NCBI GenBank assembly: GCA_028282185.1
Contig: JANQIJ010000117.1
Location: 1-15,504 of the forward strand
Source: Rhodospirillales bacterium
GTDB taxonomy: Bacteria; Pseudomonadota; Alphaproteobacteria; Rhodospirillales; Casp-alpha2
DNA length: 15,504 nt
Reading direction: 5' to 3'
The notes under the pieces are model-generated. The model was not told the origin of the DNA, did no database searches, and saw only the letters and a list, made by a program, of their open reading frames with translations. Of this stretch, positions 8,177 through 15,504 are shown piece by piece (the stretch's first letter is position 1; each line of letters begins with the position of its first letter). A program made the position numbers and the translations under genes.

Positions 8177-9762
8177 TGAGTGACACACCGGATGTGACAG
8201 ACCGGCCGAGGCCCGTCGTCCTTTGCATTCTGGATGGCTGGGGCGACCGGGGACCCGCCGACGACAACGCCATTCACTTGGCCGAAACGCCGACCTGGGA
8301 CCGGTTGATCGCGGAATACCCGCGCGCCCGGCTCGACGCCTCGGCCCAGGAAGTCGGCCTGCCGCAGGGCCAGATGGGCAATTCCGAGGTTGGGCATATG
8401 AACCTGGGGGCCGGCCGCATCGTCATGCAGGACCTGCCCAAGATCGATGCCGCCGTGGCCGACGGATCGCTGGCGCAAAACCCCCACCTCAAGACATTCG
8501 TGTCCGACCTCAAGTCGTCTGGTGGTGTCTGTCATCTGCTTGGCCTGTTGAGCCCCGGCGGCGTGCACAGCCACCAGGACCATATCGCGGCCTTGGTCCG
8601 CGCCGTCGCTGACGCCGGCGTGCCCGTTGTGCTGCATGCCTTCCTTGATGGCCGCGACACCCCTCCCAAGGGCGCCAAGGGCTATATGACCAAGTTTCTG
8701 GCCGAACTGGAAGGCGTCGAAGGGTTTGCCGTGGGCACGGTCATCGGGCGCTATTGGGCGATGGACCGGGACAAACGCTGGGACCGCGTCGCCAAGGCCT
8801 ACGCGGCGCTGGTCGCGGGCCAGGCCGAGGACAACGCCGACGATCCCGTCGAGGCGATCTGCGCCGGTTACGCGGCGGGCAAGACGGACGAGTTCATGGA
8901 GCCCGGTTTGATCGGCGGTTATGGCGGGATTAACGACGGCGACGGCCTGCTTTGCGCCAATTTCCGGGCAGATCGCGCGCGGGAGATCCTCTCCGCAATG
9001 GTCGATCCCGACTTCGACGGCTTCGCCCGGGAGAAGACCGTCGAGTTCGCCGCCCGCCTGGGCATGGTCGAATATTCAAGCGAGCTGAACGCCTTCCTGC
9101 CGGCGATGTTCCCGGCCGACCGGTTGACCGGCATTTTGGGCGAGGTCGCCGCCGAAGCGGGGCTGAAGCAGCTGCGTATCGCAGAAACGGAAAAATACGC
9201 CCATGTCACCTTCTTCCTGAACGGCGGCCGGGAAGAACTGTTCGACGGCGAGGAACGGATCCTGGTGCCCTCACCCAAGGTTGCGACCTACGACCTGCAG
9301 CCGGAAATGTCGGCGCCCCAGGTGACCGACGAGCTTTGCCGGGTGATCGACGCCGGGATTTTTGACCTGATCGTTGTCAATTACGCCAACGGCGACATGG
9401 TCGGTCATACGGGCGACCTGGCGGCCGCGATCCAGGCGGCCGAGACCATCGATGCCAGTCTGGCGCGCCTGGAAGCCGCGGTCACCCAAGCCGGCGGCGT
9501 CATGTTGGTGACCGCCGATCACGGTAATTGCGAACAGATGACCGACGCCAAGTCCAAGGGGCCGCATACGGCCCATACCCTGAACCTGGTGCCGGCCGTG
9601 TTGGTCAACGCGCCCGATTGGGTCAACGGTTTGAACGACGGCCGTCTTGCCGACGTGGCGCCGACCTTGCTGCAGCTCTTGCATCTGGATCAGCCGGCGG
9701 AAATGACCGGTCGATCGCTGATCGACGGTGGGGCCGGCGCCTCGGCCCAGGCCGCGGAATAG
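8176..9762 (+). CDS. gpmI: 2,3-bisphosphoglycerate-independent phosphoglycerate mutase
   Basis: Interconverts 3- and 2-phosphoglycerate in glycolysis and gluconeogenesis, using two metal ions (usually Mn2+) and a phosphoserine intermediate. The alkaline-phosphatase-like fold shows D20 in CILDGWGDRG, catalytic S70 in GNSEVGH, and the substrate block HSHQDH with HAFLDGRDTPP. The C-terminal metal ligands lie in NYANGDMVGHTGD, TADHGNCEQM (D448, H449) and PHTAHTLN (H464, H467). The 528-residue length is slightly above the usual 510-515 because of a short N-terminal lead. The ATG at 8176 is the first in frame near the conserved N-terminus. An envC-like gene starts 8 bases after the stop, so gpmI probably heads the wall-gene transcript. 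Confidence 0.97.
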   Translation: MSDTPDVTDRPRPVVLCILDGWGDRGPADDNAIHLAETPTWDRLIAEYPRARLDASAQEVGLPQGQMGNSEVGHMNLGAGRIVMQDLPKIDAAVADGSLAQNPHLKTFVSDLKSSGGVCHLLGLLSPGGVHSHQDHIAALVRAVADAGVPVVLHAFLDGRDTPPKGAKGYMTKFLAELEGVEGFAVGTVIGRYWAMDRDKRWDRVAKAYAALVAGQAEDNADDPVEAICAGYAAGKTDEFMEPGLIGGYGGINDGDGLLCANFRADRAREILSAMVDPDFDGFAREKTVEFAARLGMVEYSSELNAFLPAMFPADRLTGILGEVAAEAGLKQLRIAETEKYAHVTFFLNGGREELFDGEERILVPSPKVATYDLQPEMSAPQVTDELCRVIDAGIFDLIVVNYANGDMVGHTGDLAAAIQAAETIDASLARLEAAVTQAGGVMLVTADHGNCEQMTDAKSKGPHTAHTLNLVPAVLVNAPDWVNGLNDGRLADVAPTLLQLLHLDQPAEMTGRSLIDGGAGASAQAAE

Positions 9763-9770
9763 TCGCCGCC

Positions 9771-11153
9771 TTGGCCCGGCCAAGCCTAAGGGGCGGCCTC
9801 GATTCCATTTGCCGGCTGAACCCCGTTTATGGCCGGGCTCCGCGGCTCTGCCTGGCCTTGGTGGCGCCGGCGGTCGTATCGCTCAGCCTGATGGCCGGCG
9901 TCCAGTTCTCCGCCGCCCCCGCCTTGGCCCAATCGCCGGGCGCCGCCGGTGCCAAGGTCGAAGGTCGGCTGGGCGAAGTCGAACGCGAAATCCAAAAGAA
10001 AAAGGCGGAATCCCAACGGCTTGACGATCAGGCCCGCAAGCTCGAGACCGATCTTCGCAATCTTCGCCAAAGCCTGGTCTCGGCCGCCAAGGTGGTGCAG
10101 GATCGGGAGCTTCGGGTGATCACGCTGGAGGCCAAGATCGCCGACCTGGTGCGTCAGGAAAATGAAAAACTGGCGGTCCTTCGCGCCAACCGAAGGCAGC
10201 TGGCGGGGGTCCTGATGGCGTTGCAGAAAATGGTCCAGTTCCCGCCGGAGGCCCTCTTGGCGCTGCCGGAAAGTCCCGACGATTTGGTCCGCAGCGCCAT
10301 CCTGCTGCGTTCCGTCGTTCCCGAGATCGATCGCCGCGCGGCCAGTCTTCGCCTTGACTTGGAAGCCCTGGCGTCGACCCGGGAGCAGACCGCCAGGGAA
10401 CGCGTCACCCTGACCTCTGTGACCCAGGATCTGGATCGCCGTCGGGGCGAGATCCGCCGCCTGATGGCCAATAAGCGCCAGTTGCTCGACCGCACCCGGG
10501 CGGAGCGCCGGCAGGCGGCGGAAAAGGTCGCCCGCCTGGCGGCCAAGGCGAAGGACCTGAAGGGTCTGATGGCCCGTTTGGAGGAACAGCGCCTGCTGGC
10601 GGTCCGGGAAGCGGCCGAAAAGGCCAGGCGGGAGCGGGCCAAGGCAGCGGTTACCGCCCCCGACAAGCCAGCCACCAAGGTCGCCGTCCGGCCGCGAATT
10701 CCCCGCGATCCCGCCACAGTTTCGCCATCGGGCTCGATCACAAAGCACCGTGGCAAGCTGCCGCGTCCGGTCGTCGGCGACCTGATCGGTCGCTATGGCC
10801 AAAACATGTCCGCGGGTCTCAGCCGCAAGGGCATCGACATCGCCGCCCGTAGCGGCGCCCAGGTGATCGCCAATTTCGGCGGCATCGTCGCCTTTGCCGG
10901 CAAGTTCAGGGGATACGGGCAATTGTTGATTATCGATCACGGCGACGGATATCATACCCTGCTTGCCGGAATGGCCCGGATCGATGCGGCCGTGGGCCAG
11001 GTGGTTTCGACCGGTGAGCCGGTTGGCCAGATGCCGGTCGAAAGCGGCGGCAGGGCGGAACGTCCGGTATTGTATGTCGAGCTCAGGCGCCGTGGTCAGC
11101 CGATCAATCCTCTGCCGTGGCTCGCGGCAGGCAACAACAAGGTAAGCGGATGA
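9771..11153 (+). CDS. envC: EnvC-like murein hydrolase activator (coiled coil plus degenerate LytM/M23 domain)
   Basis: A periplasmic protein that, in characterised relatives, activates cell-wall amidases at the division site. A long signal peptide ends at APALA (cleavage after about A53). Charged coiled-coil heptads fill about residues 60-310, and a linker rich in R, P and K leads to the LytM/M23 domain at about 330-450. This domain is degenerate: the first zinc histidine is replaced in SRKGIDI (R352) and the final HxH is VLY (V433, Y435), while D356 and H390 in HGDGYHT remain. E. coli EnvC is degenerate at the same places. The start was set at TTG 9771 because later starts would remove the basic part of the signal peptide; no good ribosome site precedes it. 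Length 460 residues. The stop overlaps ctpA. Confidence 0.88.
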   Translation: MARPSLRGGLDSICRLNPVYGRAPRLCLALVAPAVVSLSLMAGVQFSAAPALAQSPGAAGAKVEGRLGEVEREIQKKKAESQRLDDQARKLETDLRNLRQSLVSAAKVVQDRELRVITLEAKIADLVRQENEKLAVLRANRRQLAGVLMALQKMVQFPPEALLALPESPDDLVRSAILLRSVVPEIDRRAASLRLDLEALASTREQTARERVTLTSVTQDLDRRRGEIRRLMANKRQLLDRTRAERRQAAEKVARLAAKAKDLKGLMARLEEQRLLAVREAAEKARRERAKAAVTAPDKPATKVAVRPRIPRDPATVSPSGSITKHRGKLPRPVVGDLIGRYGQNMSAGLSRKGIDIAARSGAQVIANFGGIVAFAGKFRGYGQLLIIDHGDGYHTLLAGMARIDAAVGQVVSTGEPVGQMPVESGGRAERPVLYVELRRRGQPINPLPWLAAGNNKVSG

Positions 11154-12520
11154 AACAGAATTTCAGGAACCTGACGCGGACAAGCTGGATCGTCGCCGCG
11201 GCAATGGTGATCGGCCTCGGTGTCGGCCCGCAATCGGCCTGGGCGCAGGACGGCGCGGCGGCGGACAAGACCGAGAATTCCGAAGCGACCTATCGTCTGT
11301 TGAACCTGTTCGGCGACGTGTTCGAACGGATCCGCTCTCAATACGTGGACGAGCCCACGGACGAACAGATGGTCGAGGCCGCGATCGCCGGCATGTTGAC
11401 TGCCTTGGATCCCCATTCCAGCTATATGAATGCGCGCAATTACAAGGAAATGCAGGTCAATACCCGGGGCGAGTTCGGCGGCCTGGGCATTCAGGTGACC
11501 ATGGAAAACGGGATCGTCAAGGTGATCTCGCCGATCGACGACACGCCGGCCTACCGCGCCGGGGTCAAGTCCGGCGACTATGTCACGCATTTGGACGGCG
11601 AGGCGATCCGCGGTCTGACCCTGTCCCAGGCGGTCGAGAAAATGCGCGGCAAGGTCGGCAGCGACATCAAGTTGACCATTGTCCGCCAGGGCAAGGAGCC
11701 GTTCGACGTGACGATCACCCGCGCGGTGATCAAGATCACCTCGGTCCGTCATCGCCTTGAGGGCGACGTCGGCTACCTTCGGATCACGTCCTTCAGCGAA
11801 CAGACCTACGAGGGCCTGGAGAAGGCCATCGGCAAGATCAAGGATGAACTGGGCGACAAGCTCAAGGGCTATGTCCTCGACTTGCGCAACAATCCCGGCG
11901 GCCTTCTGGATCAGGCGGTGGCCGTCTCGGATGCCTTCCTCGACAAGGGCGAGATCGTTTCCACCCGGTCCCGCGATCCCGACGATACGCAGCGCTTCAA
12001 CGCGACCAAGGGCGATCTGGTCGATGGCAAGCCGGTGGTCGTGCTGATCAACGGCGGGTCGGCCTCGGCTTCGGAAATCGTCGCCGGTGCCTTGCAGGAT
12101 CATCGCCGCGCGGTCGTTCTCGGCACCCGGTCGTTCGGCAAGGGGTCGGTGCAGACGATCATCCCGCTGCAGGGACGTCGCGCCATGCGCCTGACCACGG
12201 CACGCTATTACACGCCGTCCGGCGACAGCATCCAGGCCAAGGGCATCCATCCGGATATCGAGGTCAAACCGGCGCGAATCGAGGACACGGACGTCGGCCC
12301 GCGGCGGCGTGAGGAGAACCTGCGCGGTGCGCTGGACAACGGCCCCGGCCAGACGGCCCCCGATGAGAGCGCCGGACAGGAACAGTCGGAATCCAAAAAA
12401 CCCGATGAAAATCAACAAAGTGAAGCAAAGCCTCTGGCCGATTACCAGCTCCTGCGGGCGGTCGACTTGTTGCGCGGCGTGGCGCTGTTTTCCGATGCGT
12501 TGACGTCCTCGACCAATTGA
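11150..12520 (+). CDS. ctpA: carboxy-terminal processing protease, S41 family
   Basis: A periplasmic serine protease that trims or degrades exported proteins from the C-terminus; in several bacteria relatives control cell-wall hydrolases. A signal peptide ends at SAWA (cleavage after about A32). A PDZ domain spans about 104-185 (GEFGGLGIQV, ISPIDDTPAYRAGVKSGD). The S41 domain includes LRNNPGGLLDQAV, the catalytic serine S306 within GGSASASE, and lysine K331 in SFGKGSVQ, the 25-residue spacing seen in Prc/CtpA. The C-terminus (about 385-440) is an acidic, glutamine- and proline-containing tail. The 456-residue length is usual. The ATG at 11150 overlaps the envC stop as ATGA, so the two are translationally coupled. 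Pairing with an EnvC-like protein is common in alphaproteobacteria. Confidence 0.95.
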   Translation: MKQNFRNLTRTSWIVAAAMVIGLGVGPQSAWAQDGAAADKTENSEATYRLLNLFGDVFERIRSQYVDEPTDEQMVEAAIAGMLTALDPHSSYMNARNYKEMQVNTRGEFGGLGIQVTMENGIVKVISPIDDTPAYRAGVKSGDYVTHLDGEAIRGLTLSQAVEKMRGKVGSDIKLTIVRQGKEPFDVTITRAVIKITSVRHRLEGDVGYLRITSFSEQTYEGLEKAIGKIKDELGDKLKGYVLDLRNNPGGLLDQAVAVSDAFLDKGEIVSTRSRDPDDTQRFNATKGDLVDGKPVVVLINGGSASASEIVAGALQDHRRAVVLGTRSFGKGSVQTIIPLQGRRAMRLTTARYYTPSGDSIQAKGIHPDIEVKPARIEDTDVGPRRREENLRGALDNGPGQTAPDESAGQEQSESKKPDENQQSEAKPLADYQLLRAVDLLRGVALFSDALTSSTN

Positions 12521-12600
12521 CCTATCCGCTTAAGGAAGGTGTCGTTCTTGCGCGTGGACTTTGGCGCCGCCAGCCGCGTCAGATGTGAACGGGTGAACCG

Positions 12601-13986
12601 TTGAAACTGCCTTTTAGCTTGAAACGCCGCAAGAAGGGCGATGACGACGACGATGGCGTCGATCTCGACGATCTCGACGATGAGGACGAGGACGACCTAG
12701 ACGGCGATGACGATGATGATGACGAGAACGGCGGTAATGCCTGGTCCCGCATGGAGCCACAGCGCAAGGTGCTCATCATCTCAGCCGTCGCCGGCAGCCT
12801 CGTCTTGACCAGCGTGATCGGTGGCGCCGCTTGGTTCCTTTTGGGAACGGATGAGCCCGAGGCGACGGCGTCGGCGCCCAAGGTTCTCGCAGACGGTTCG
12901 GTCGCCTTGCCCGACGGGGCCCAACCGGTCGAAGCGCCGGGGGGGTCGGACGGCGGAGGCGGTGGGCTGTCCGACAAGATCAGCCAAATGGCGAAAGGCA
13001 TGACCCGCGAACGGATCGTCGATGGTGTCTCGTCCAGTCAAGTCGCCATCCAAAATGTCGGCAAGGGTGCGCTCAGCGGTAGCGCCGGTCTGCCGGATCC
13101 GGATCAGGCCCGGATTGTGCCTTTTGCAATGTCCGGTGCGTTTTCGGGCATCCGCCCGCTTCCCGAAGCCGAGCCACTGTCGCGTGTGCCGGATCCGGCC
13201 CTGGTTGAAAAGCTCGGCAGTGACAGGGTTCTGCCGGTCGTCGCCCGCAATGGAACACGACCGATGGATGCCTATGCCCGGCCGATCGCCGAAGTCGATC
13301 CGGCGATCCCCAGGATCGCGATCCTGATCCGCGGCATTGGCCTGAGTCGCGCGGCCAGCCTTGCGGCGATCAAGTCCCTGCCGCCAGAGATCAGCTTGGT
13401 GATCGACCCCTATGCTCGCGACCCGCAGGACTGGGTCATCCGTGCGCGCCTGGCGGGGCATGAGGTGTTTGTCGGCCTGCCCATGGAAAGCAACGAGTTT
13501 CCGTTCGAGGATGCCGGTCCGCTGGGGCTCAATGCCAATGTGCAGGTCGCCGACAATCTGGCGGCCCTGGACAACCTGATGTCCCTGGTCCCGGGATATG
13601 TCGGTTTCGTCAGCAAGTACGGCAGCAAGTTCGGCGTCGCCGAGGGCCAATTGCGCCCGGTGTTCGAGACGTTGCGCGATCGGGGGTTGATGTTCGTCGA
13701 TGCCGGCGAATCGGGGACCGGCGCGATGACCCGCGTCGCCGCAGAATTGGAACTGCCCCGCGCTTCGGTGAACATCAAACTCGATACGGTGCCGACGGCG
13801 GACGAGGTCGCCAGCAAGCTGCTGCGGTTTGGCGCCTTGGCGCGCAGCCAGTCCGTCGCCCTGGCCATGGGCCGGGCCTATCCGAAGACCATCCAGGAAC
13901 TGCAATCCTGGTTGGTCCAGCAGGGACCCGATAAATTGCGTCTGGTCCCGGTCAGCGCGATTGCCGATCTTCAGGTGATCCAGTGA
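12601..13986 (+). CDS. divergent polysaccharide deacetylase family protein (DUF610/YibQ-like), catalytically degenerate
   Basis: A 461-residue, probably inner-membrane-anchored protein. Residues 1-50 are a basic start (KRRKKG) and a very acidic D/E tract, presumably cytoplasmic. A membrane segment runs about 57-81. A low-complexity linker leads to the deacetylase-like domain at about 236-455. Family hallmarks are altered: the IDDLG-type aspartates are IRGIG (R244, G245), the histidine before LPME is G292, and the NHMGS-type motif is SKYGS (338-342). GHE (286-288) and LPME (293-296) remain. Metal-dependent deacetylation therefore seems unlikely, and the role may be binding or regulation. TTG at 12601 is the only start after an in-frame stop at 12586-12588; ATG 12751 would remove the acidic tract. 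The stop overlaps rppH. Confidence 0.85.
   Translation: MKLPFSLKRRKKGDDDDDGVDLDDLDDEDEDDLDGDDDDDDENGGNAWSRMEPQRKVLIISAVAGSLVLTSVIGGAAWFLLGTDEPEATASAPKVLADGSVALPDGAQPVEAPGGSDGGGGGLSDKISQMAKGMTRERIVDGVSSSQVAIQNVGKGALSGSAGLPDPDQARIVPFAMSGAFSGIRPLPEAEPLSRVPDPALVEKLGSDRVLPVVARNGTRPMDAYARPIAEVDPAIPRIAILIRGIGLSRAASLAAIKSLPPEISLVIDPYARDPQDWVIRARLAGHEVFVGLPMESNEFPFEDAGPLGLNANVQVADNLAALDNLMSLVPGYVGFVSKYGSKFGVAEGQLRPVFETLRDRGLMFVDAGESGTGAMTRVAAELELPRASVNIKLDTVPTADEVASKLLRFGALARSQSVALAMGRAYPKTIQELQSWLVQQGPDKLRLVPVSAIADLQVIQ
12640..12726 (+). repeat. GAC/GAT-rich low-complexity tract encoding an acidic segment
   Basis: Runs of GAC and GAT codons, including a tandem GATCTCGAC, encode about 30 residues dominated by Asp and Glu before the membrane segment of the deacetylase-like protein. 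Such tracts can change length by replication slippage. The frame stays open throughout. Confidence 0.6.
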
Positions 13987-14582
13987 CGGGCGGCGATGGC
14001 GCGGCCGCGGGGGCGACGGGGGAAGCGGCGCCCGCGCAGGAACGCGCGGGTACGACGGCGTCGGACCCGCGCCCCTATCGGCGTGGCGTCGGCGCCATGT
14101 TGATGAACGACCGTGGGCTTGTTTGGGTCGGTCAGCGGCTGCGCAAGGTCGGTGAACAGCTGGATTATCCCTGGCAGATGCCGCAAGGCGGGCTGGACGA
14201 CGGCGAAGATCCGCGCGAAGCCGTGCGCCGCGAATTGGCCGAGGAAACCGGGGTCGTCAACGCCGAGATCATTGCCGAGACCGAAGACTGGTTGAGCTAC
14301 GACCTGCCGCCGGAGGTCAGCCGCCGCATCTGGAAGGGACGTTTCCGCGGCCAGGCACAAAAGTGGTTCGTCCTCAGGTTTCTCGGGCGCGAGGCCGAAA
14401 TCGACCTGAACGCCCACGACAAGCCGGAATTCGACGCTTGGCGCTGGGTCGCCATGGCGGGCCTGCCGAACCTGGTGGTGCCTTTCAAGCGGCCGATGTA
14501 CGCCCGTATCGTCGCGGAGCTGGGGCGTCTTGCCGCCGACGCGGCGGCGCGGGACACGGAACGGGACGGCGCTCAGGCATGA
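13983..14582 (+). CDS. rppH: RNA pyrophosphohydrolase (Nudix family, RppH-type)
   Basis: Removes pyrophosphate from the 5' triphosphate end of RNAs, which begins 5'-dependent decay; related proteins cleave dinucleoside polyphosphates. A perfect Nudix box spans residues 69-91: GG, E75, and RELAEETGV with R83, E84, E87, E88. Surrounding features fit RppH: YRRGVGAMLMNDRGLVWVGQR, YPWQMPQGGLDDGEDP, then WLSYDLPPEV and KWFVLRF. The 199-residue length is above the usual 155-170 because of an Ala/Gly-rich N-terminal extension of about 29 residues and a charged C-terminal tail. GTG 13983, overlapping the previous stop as GTGA, is the only start before the domain; the next is ATG 14098. The TGA overlaps the next gene as ATGA. 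Confidence 0.92.
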   Translation: MTGGDGAAAGATGEAAPAQERAGTTASDPRPYRRGVGAMLMNDRGLVWVGQRLRKVGEQLDYPWQMPQGGLDDGEDPREAVRRELAEETGVVNAEIIAETEDWLSYDLPPEVSRRIWKGRFRGQAQKWFVLRFLGREAEIDLNAHDKPEFDAWRWVAMAGLPNLVVPFKRPMYARIVAELGRLAADAAARDTERDGAQA

Positions 14583-15504
14583 ACATGTACATCCAGTTGG
14601 CCGGCGGCTTGGTGGTTTTGCTGGTTGCCGCCGAGATCATGATCCGAGGCGCCGTCGGCCTGGCCCGCAGTCTTGGCATGTCGGCCTTGATGATCGGCAT
14701 GACCGTGGTCGCGCTCGGCACCTCGGCGCCGGAACTGGTGGTCGCGATTGACGCGGCGCTGGCCGGGGTTCCGGGGGTCGCGACCGGAAACGTGGTCGGC
14801 AGCAACATCGCCAATGTTCTGCTGATCGTCGGCGCGGCCGCGTTGATCGCGCCGATCGCCCGCCGCGCCCAACAAGAAAATCGGGACGCCTTCCTGTTGT
14901 TTCTTTTCACGGCGATCTTCGTCGCCCTTGGCTGGTCCGGCACGATCGGGCCCTTGGGCGGGGGGCTGCTGATTGCGATCTTCGTCGGCTACATGGGCTT
15001 TTCCTATTGGAAAGACGCCCGCGACCCGGCCAGCGCCCAGGAACACGCCGAAGAAGCGGACACCATGGGCGGCGTCCCGGACAATCCCTGGCTGGCGACG
15101 GGGGTGACATTGGTCGGTTTGGCTGGGATTGCCTGGGGCGCCGACCTAATGGTCGACGGCGGCGTCGCGATCGCGCGGGCGCTCGGCTGGTCCGAGGAAG
15201 TGATCGGTTTGACGTTGATCGCCATCGGCACCTCGCTGCCCGAATTGGCGGCTTCGGCCGTGGCCGCGCGGCGCGGCCATCCGGACGTCGCCCTGGGGAA
15301 TATTCTTGGCAGCAACATGTTCAACATGCTGGCCATCGCCGGGATCACCGCGTTTGTCGTGCCGCTGCCGGTGTCGGATGGGATGCGGGCCTTCGACCTT
15401 TGGGTGATGCTGGGCTGCACGGTTCTGGTTGCGCCCGTGTTGATGGGTCGAATGCCGGTCGGCCGCCGGGCCGGGATGGCAATTCTGATCATGTATGCTG
15501 GGTA
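14579..15504 (+). CDS. calcium/sodium antiporter-family membrane protein (CaCA), 3' end outside window
   Basis: An inner-membrane cation exchanger of the Ca2+:cation antiporter superfamily (YrbG-like); the transported ion cannot be read from sequence. The frame from ATG 14579 is open for 308 codons to the window end, and the family is about 315-330 residues, so only a few residues are missing. Both inverted alpha-repeats are intact: GTSAPE (47-52) with GNVVGSNIAN (70-79), and GTSLPE (217-222) with GNILGSNMFN (240-249). About ten hydrophobic segments surround them, with a charged loop at about 145-170 between the halves. The ATG overlaps the rppH stop (ATGA), so it is translated with rppH. A functional tie to RNA decapping is not evident. 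Confidence 0.93.
   Translation, partial: MNMYIQLAGGLVVLLVAAEIMIRGAVGLARSLGMSALMIGMTVVALGTSAPELVVAIDAALAGVPGVATGNVVGSNIANVLLIVGAAALIAPIARRAQQENRDAFLLFLFTAIFVALGWSGTIGPLGGGLLIAIFVGYMGFSYWKDARDPASAQEHAEEADTMGGVPDNPWLATGVTLVGLAGIAWGADLMVDGGVAIARALGWSEEVIGLTLIAIGTSLPELAASAVAARRGHPDVALGNILGSNMFNMLAIAGITAFVVPLPVSDGMRAFDLWVMLGCTVLVAPVLMGRMPVGRRAGMAILIMYAG

Noticed and set aside
9528..9770. Start of the EnvC-like protein inside gpmI
   Set aside because: It would overlap gpmI by over 230 bases and put about 80 Arg-rich residues before the signal peptide.
11096..12418. Long minus-strand frame opposite ctpA (440 codons)
   Set aside because: It mirrors the codon pattern of the S41 protease gene, and the translation has no recognisable motif or ribosome site.

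Overview
The window looks like a chromosomal segment of a GC-rich alphaproteobacterium, most likely of the Rhodospirillales type. This is inferred from gene order, codon use, the L21 protein with a lysine/alanine tail, and the wall-gene cluster; no search was run. Most of it is conserved housekeeping DNA in two same-strand gene runs. They are separated by a small accessory island that is visibly richer in A and T.

Left edge (1-358): the 5' end of a tRNA-Ser on the minus strand, cut by the window, stands divergent to a ribosomal protein operon. In between lie phased TTCAAG repeats, a strong promoter (TTGACA, 16-nt spacer, TATATT) and a leader with two mutually exclusive hairpins. Next come rplU and rpmA (359-1174) and an intrinsic terminator. 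A 200-base stretch packed with inverted repeats then ends just before obgE.

Region 1451-6553: obgE, proB, proA, nadD, rsfS and rlmH form a run with short gaps or overlaps. They cover ribosome assembly (ObgE, RsfS, RlmH), the first two steps of proline synthesis (ProB, ProA) and the adenylyl transfer step of NAD synthesis (NadD).

Accessory island, about 6554-8065: first a 400-base AT-richer stretch with broken coding frames. Then come a complete minus-strand higBA toxin-antitoxin pair with a legible promoter and operator, and the 5' half of a haloacid-dehalogenase-like gene whose 3' half is missing.

Region 8176-15504: gpmI (glycolysis), an EnvC-like degenerate LytM/M23 protein, a CtpA-type S41 protease, a degenerate divergent polysaccharide deacetylase, an RppH-type Nudix hydrolase and a Ca2+/Na+ antiporter-family protein running off the right edge. 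The three middle proteins suggest a periplasmic cell-wall remodelling and division module. Two of them have lost residues their families use for catalysis, so they probably act as regulators or binders.

No phage, CRISPR array or clearly new large system is visible. The most unusual features are the stacked inverted repeats before obgE, the switch-like rplU leader, and the near-leaderless higBA module abutting a truncated gene.
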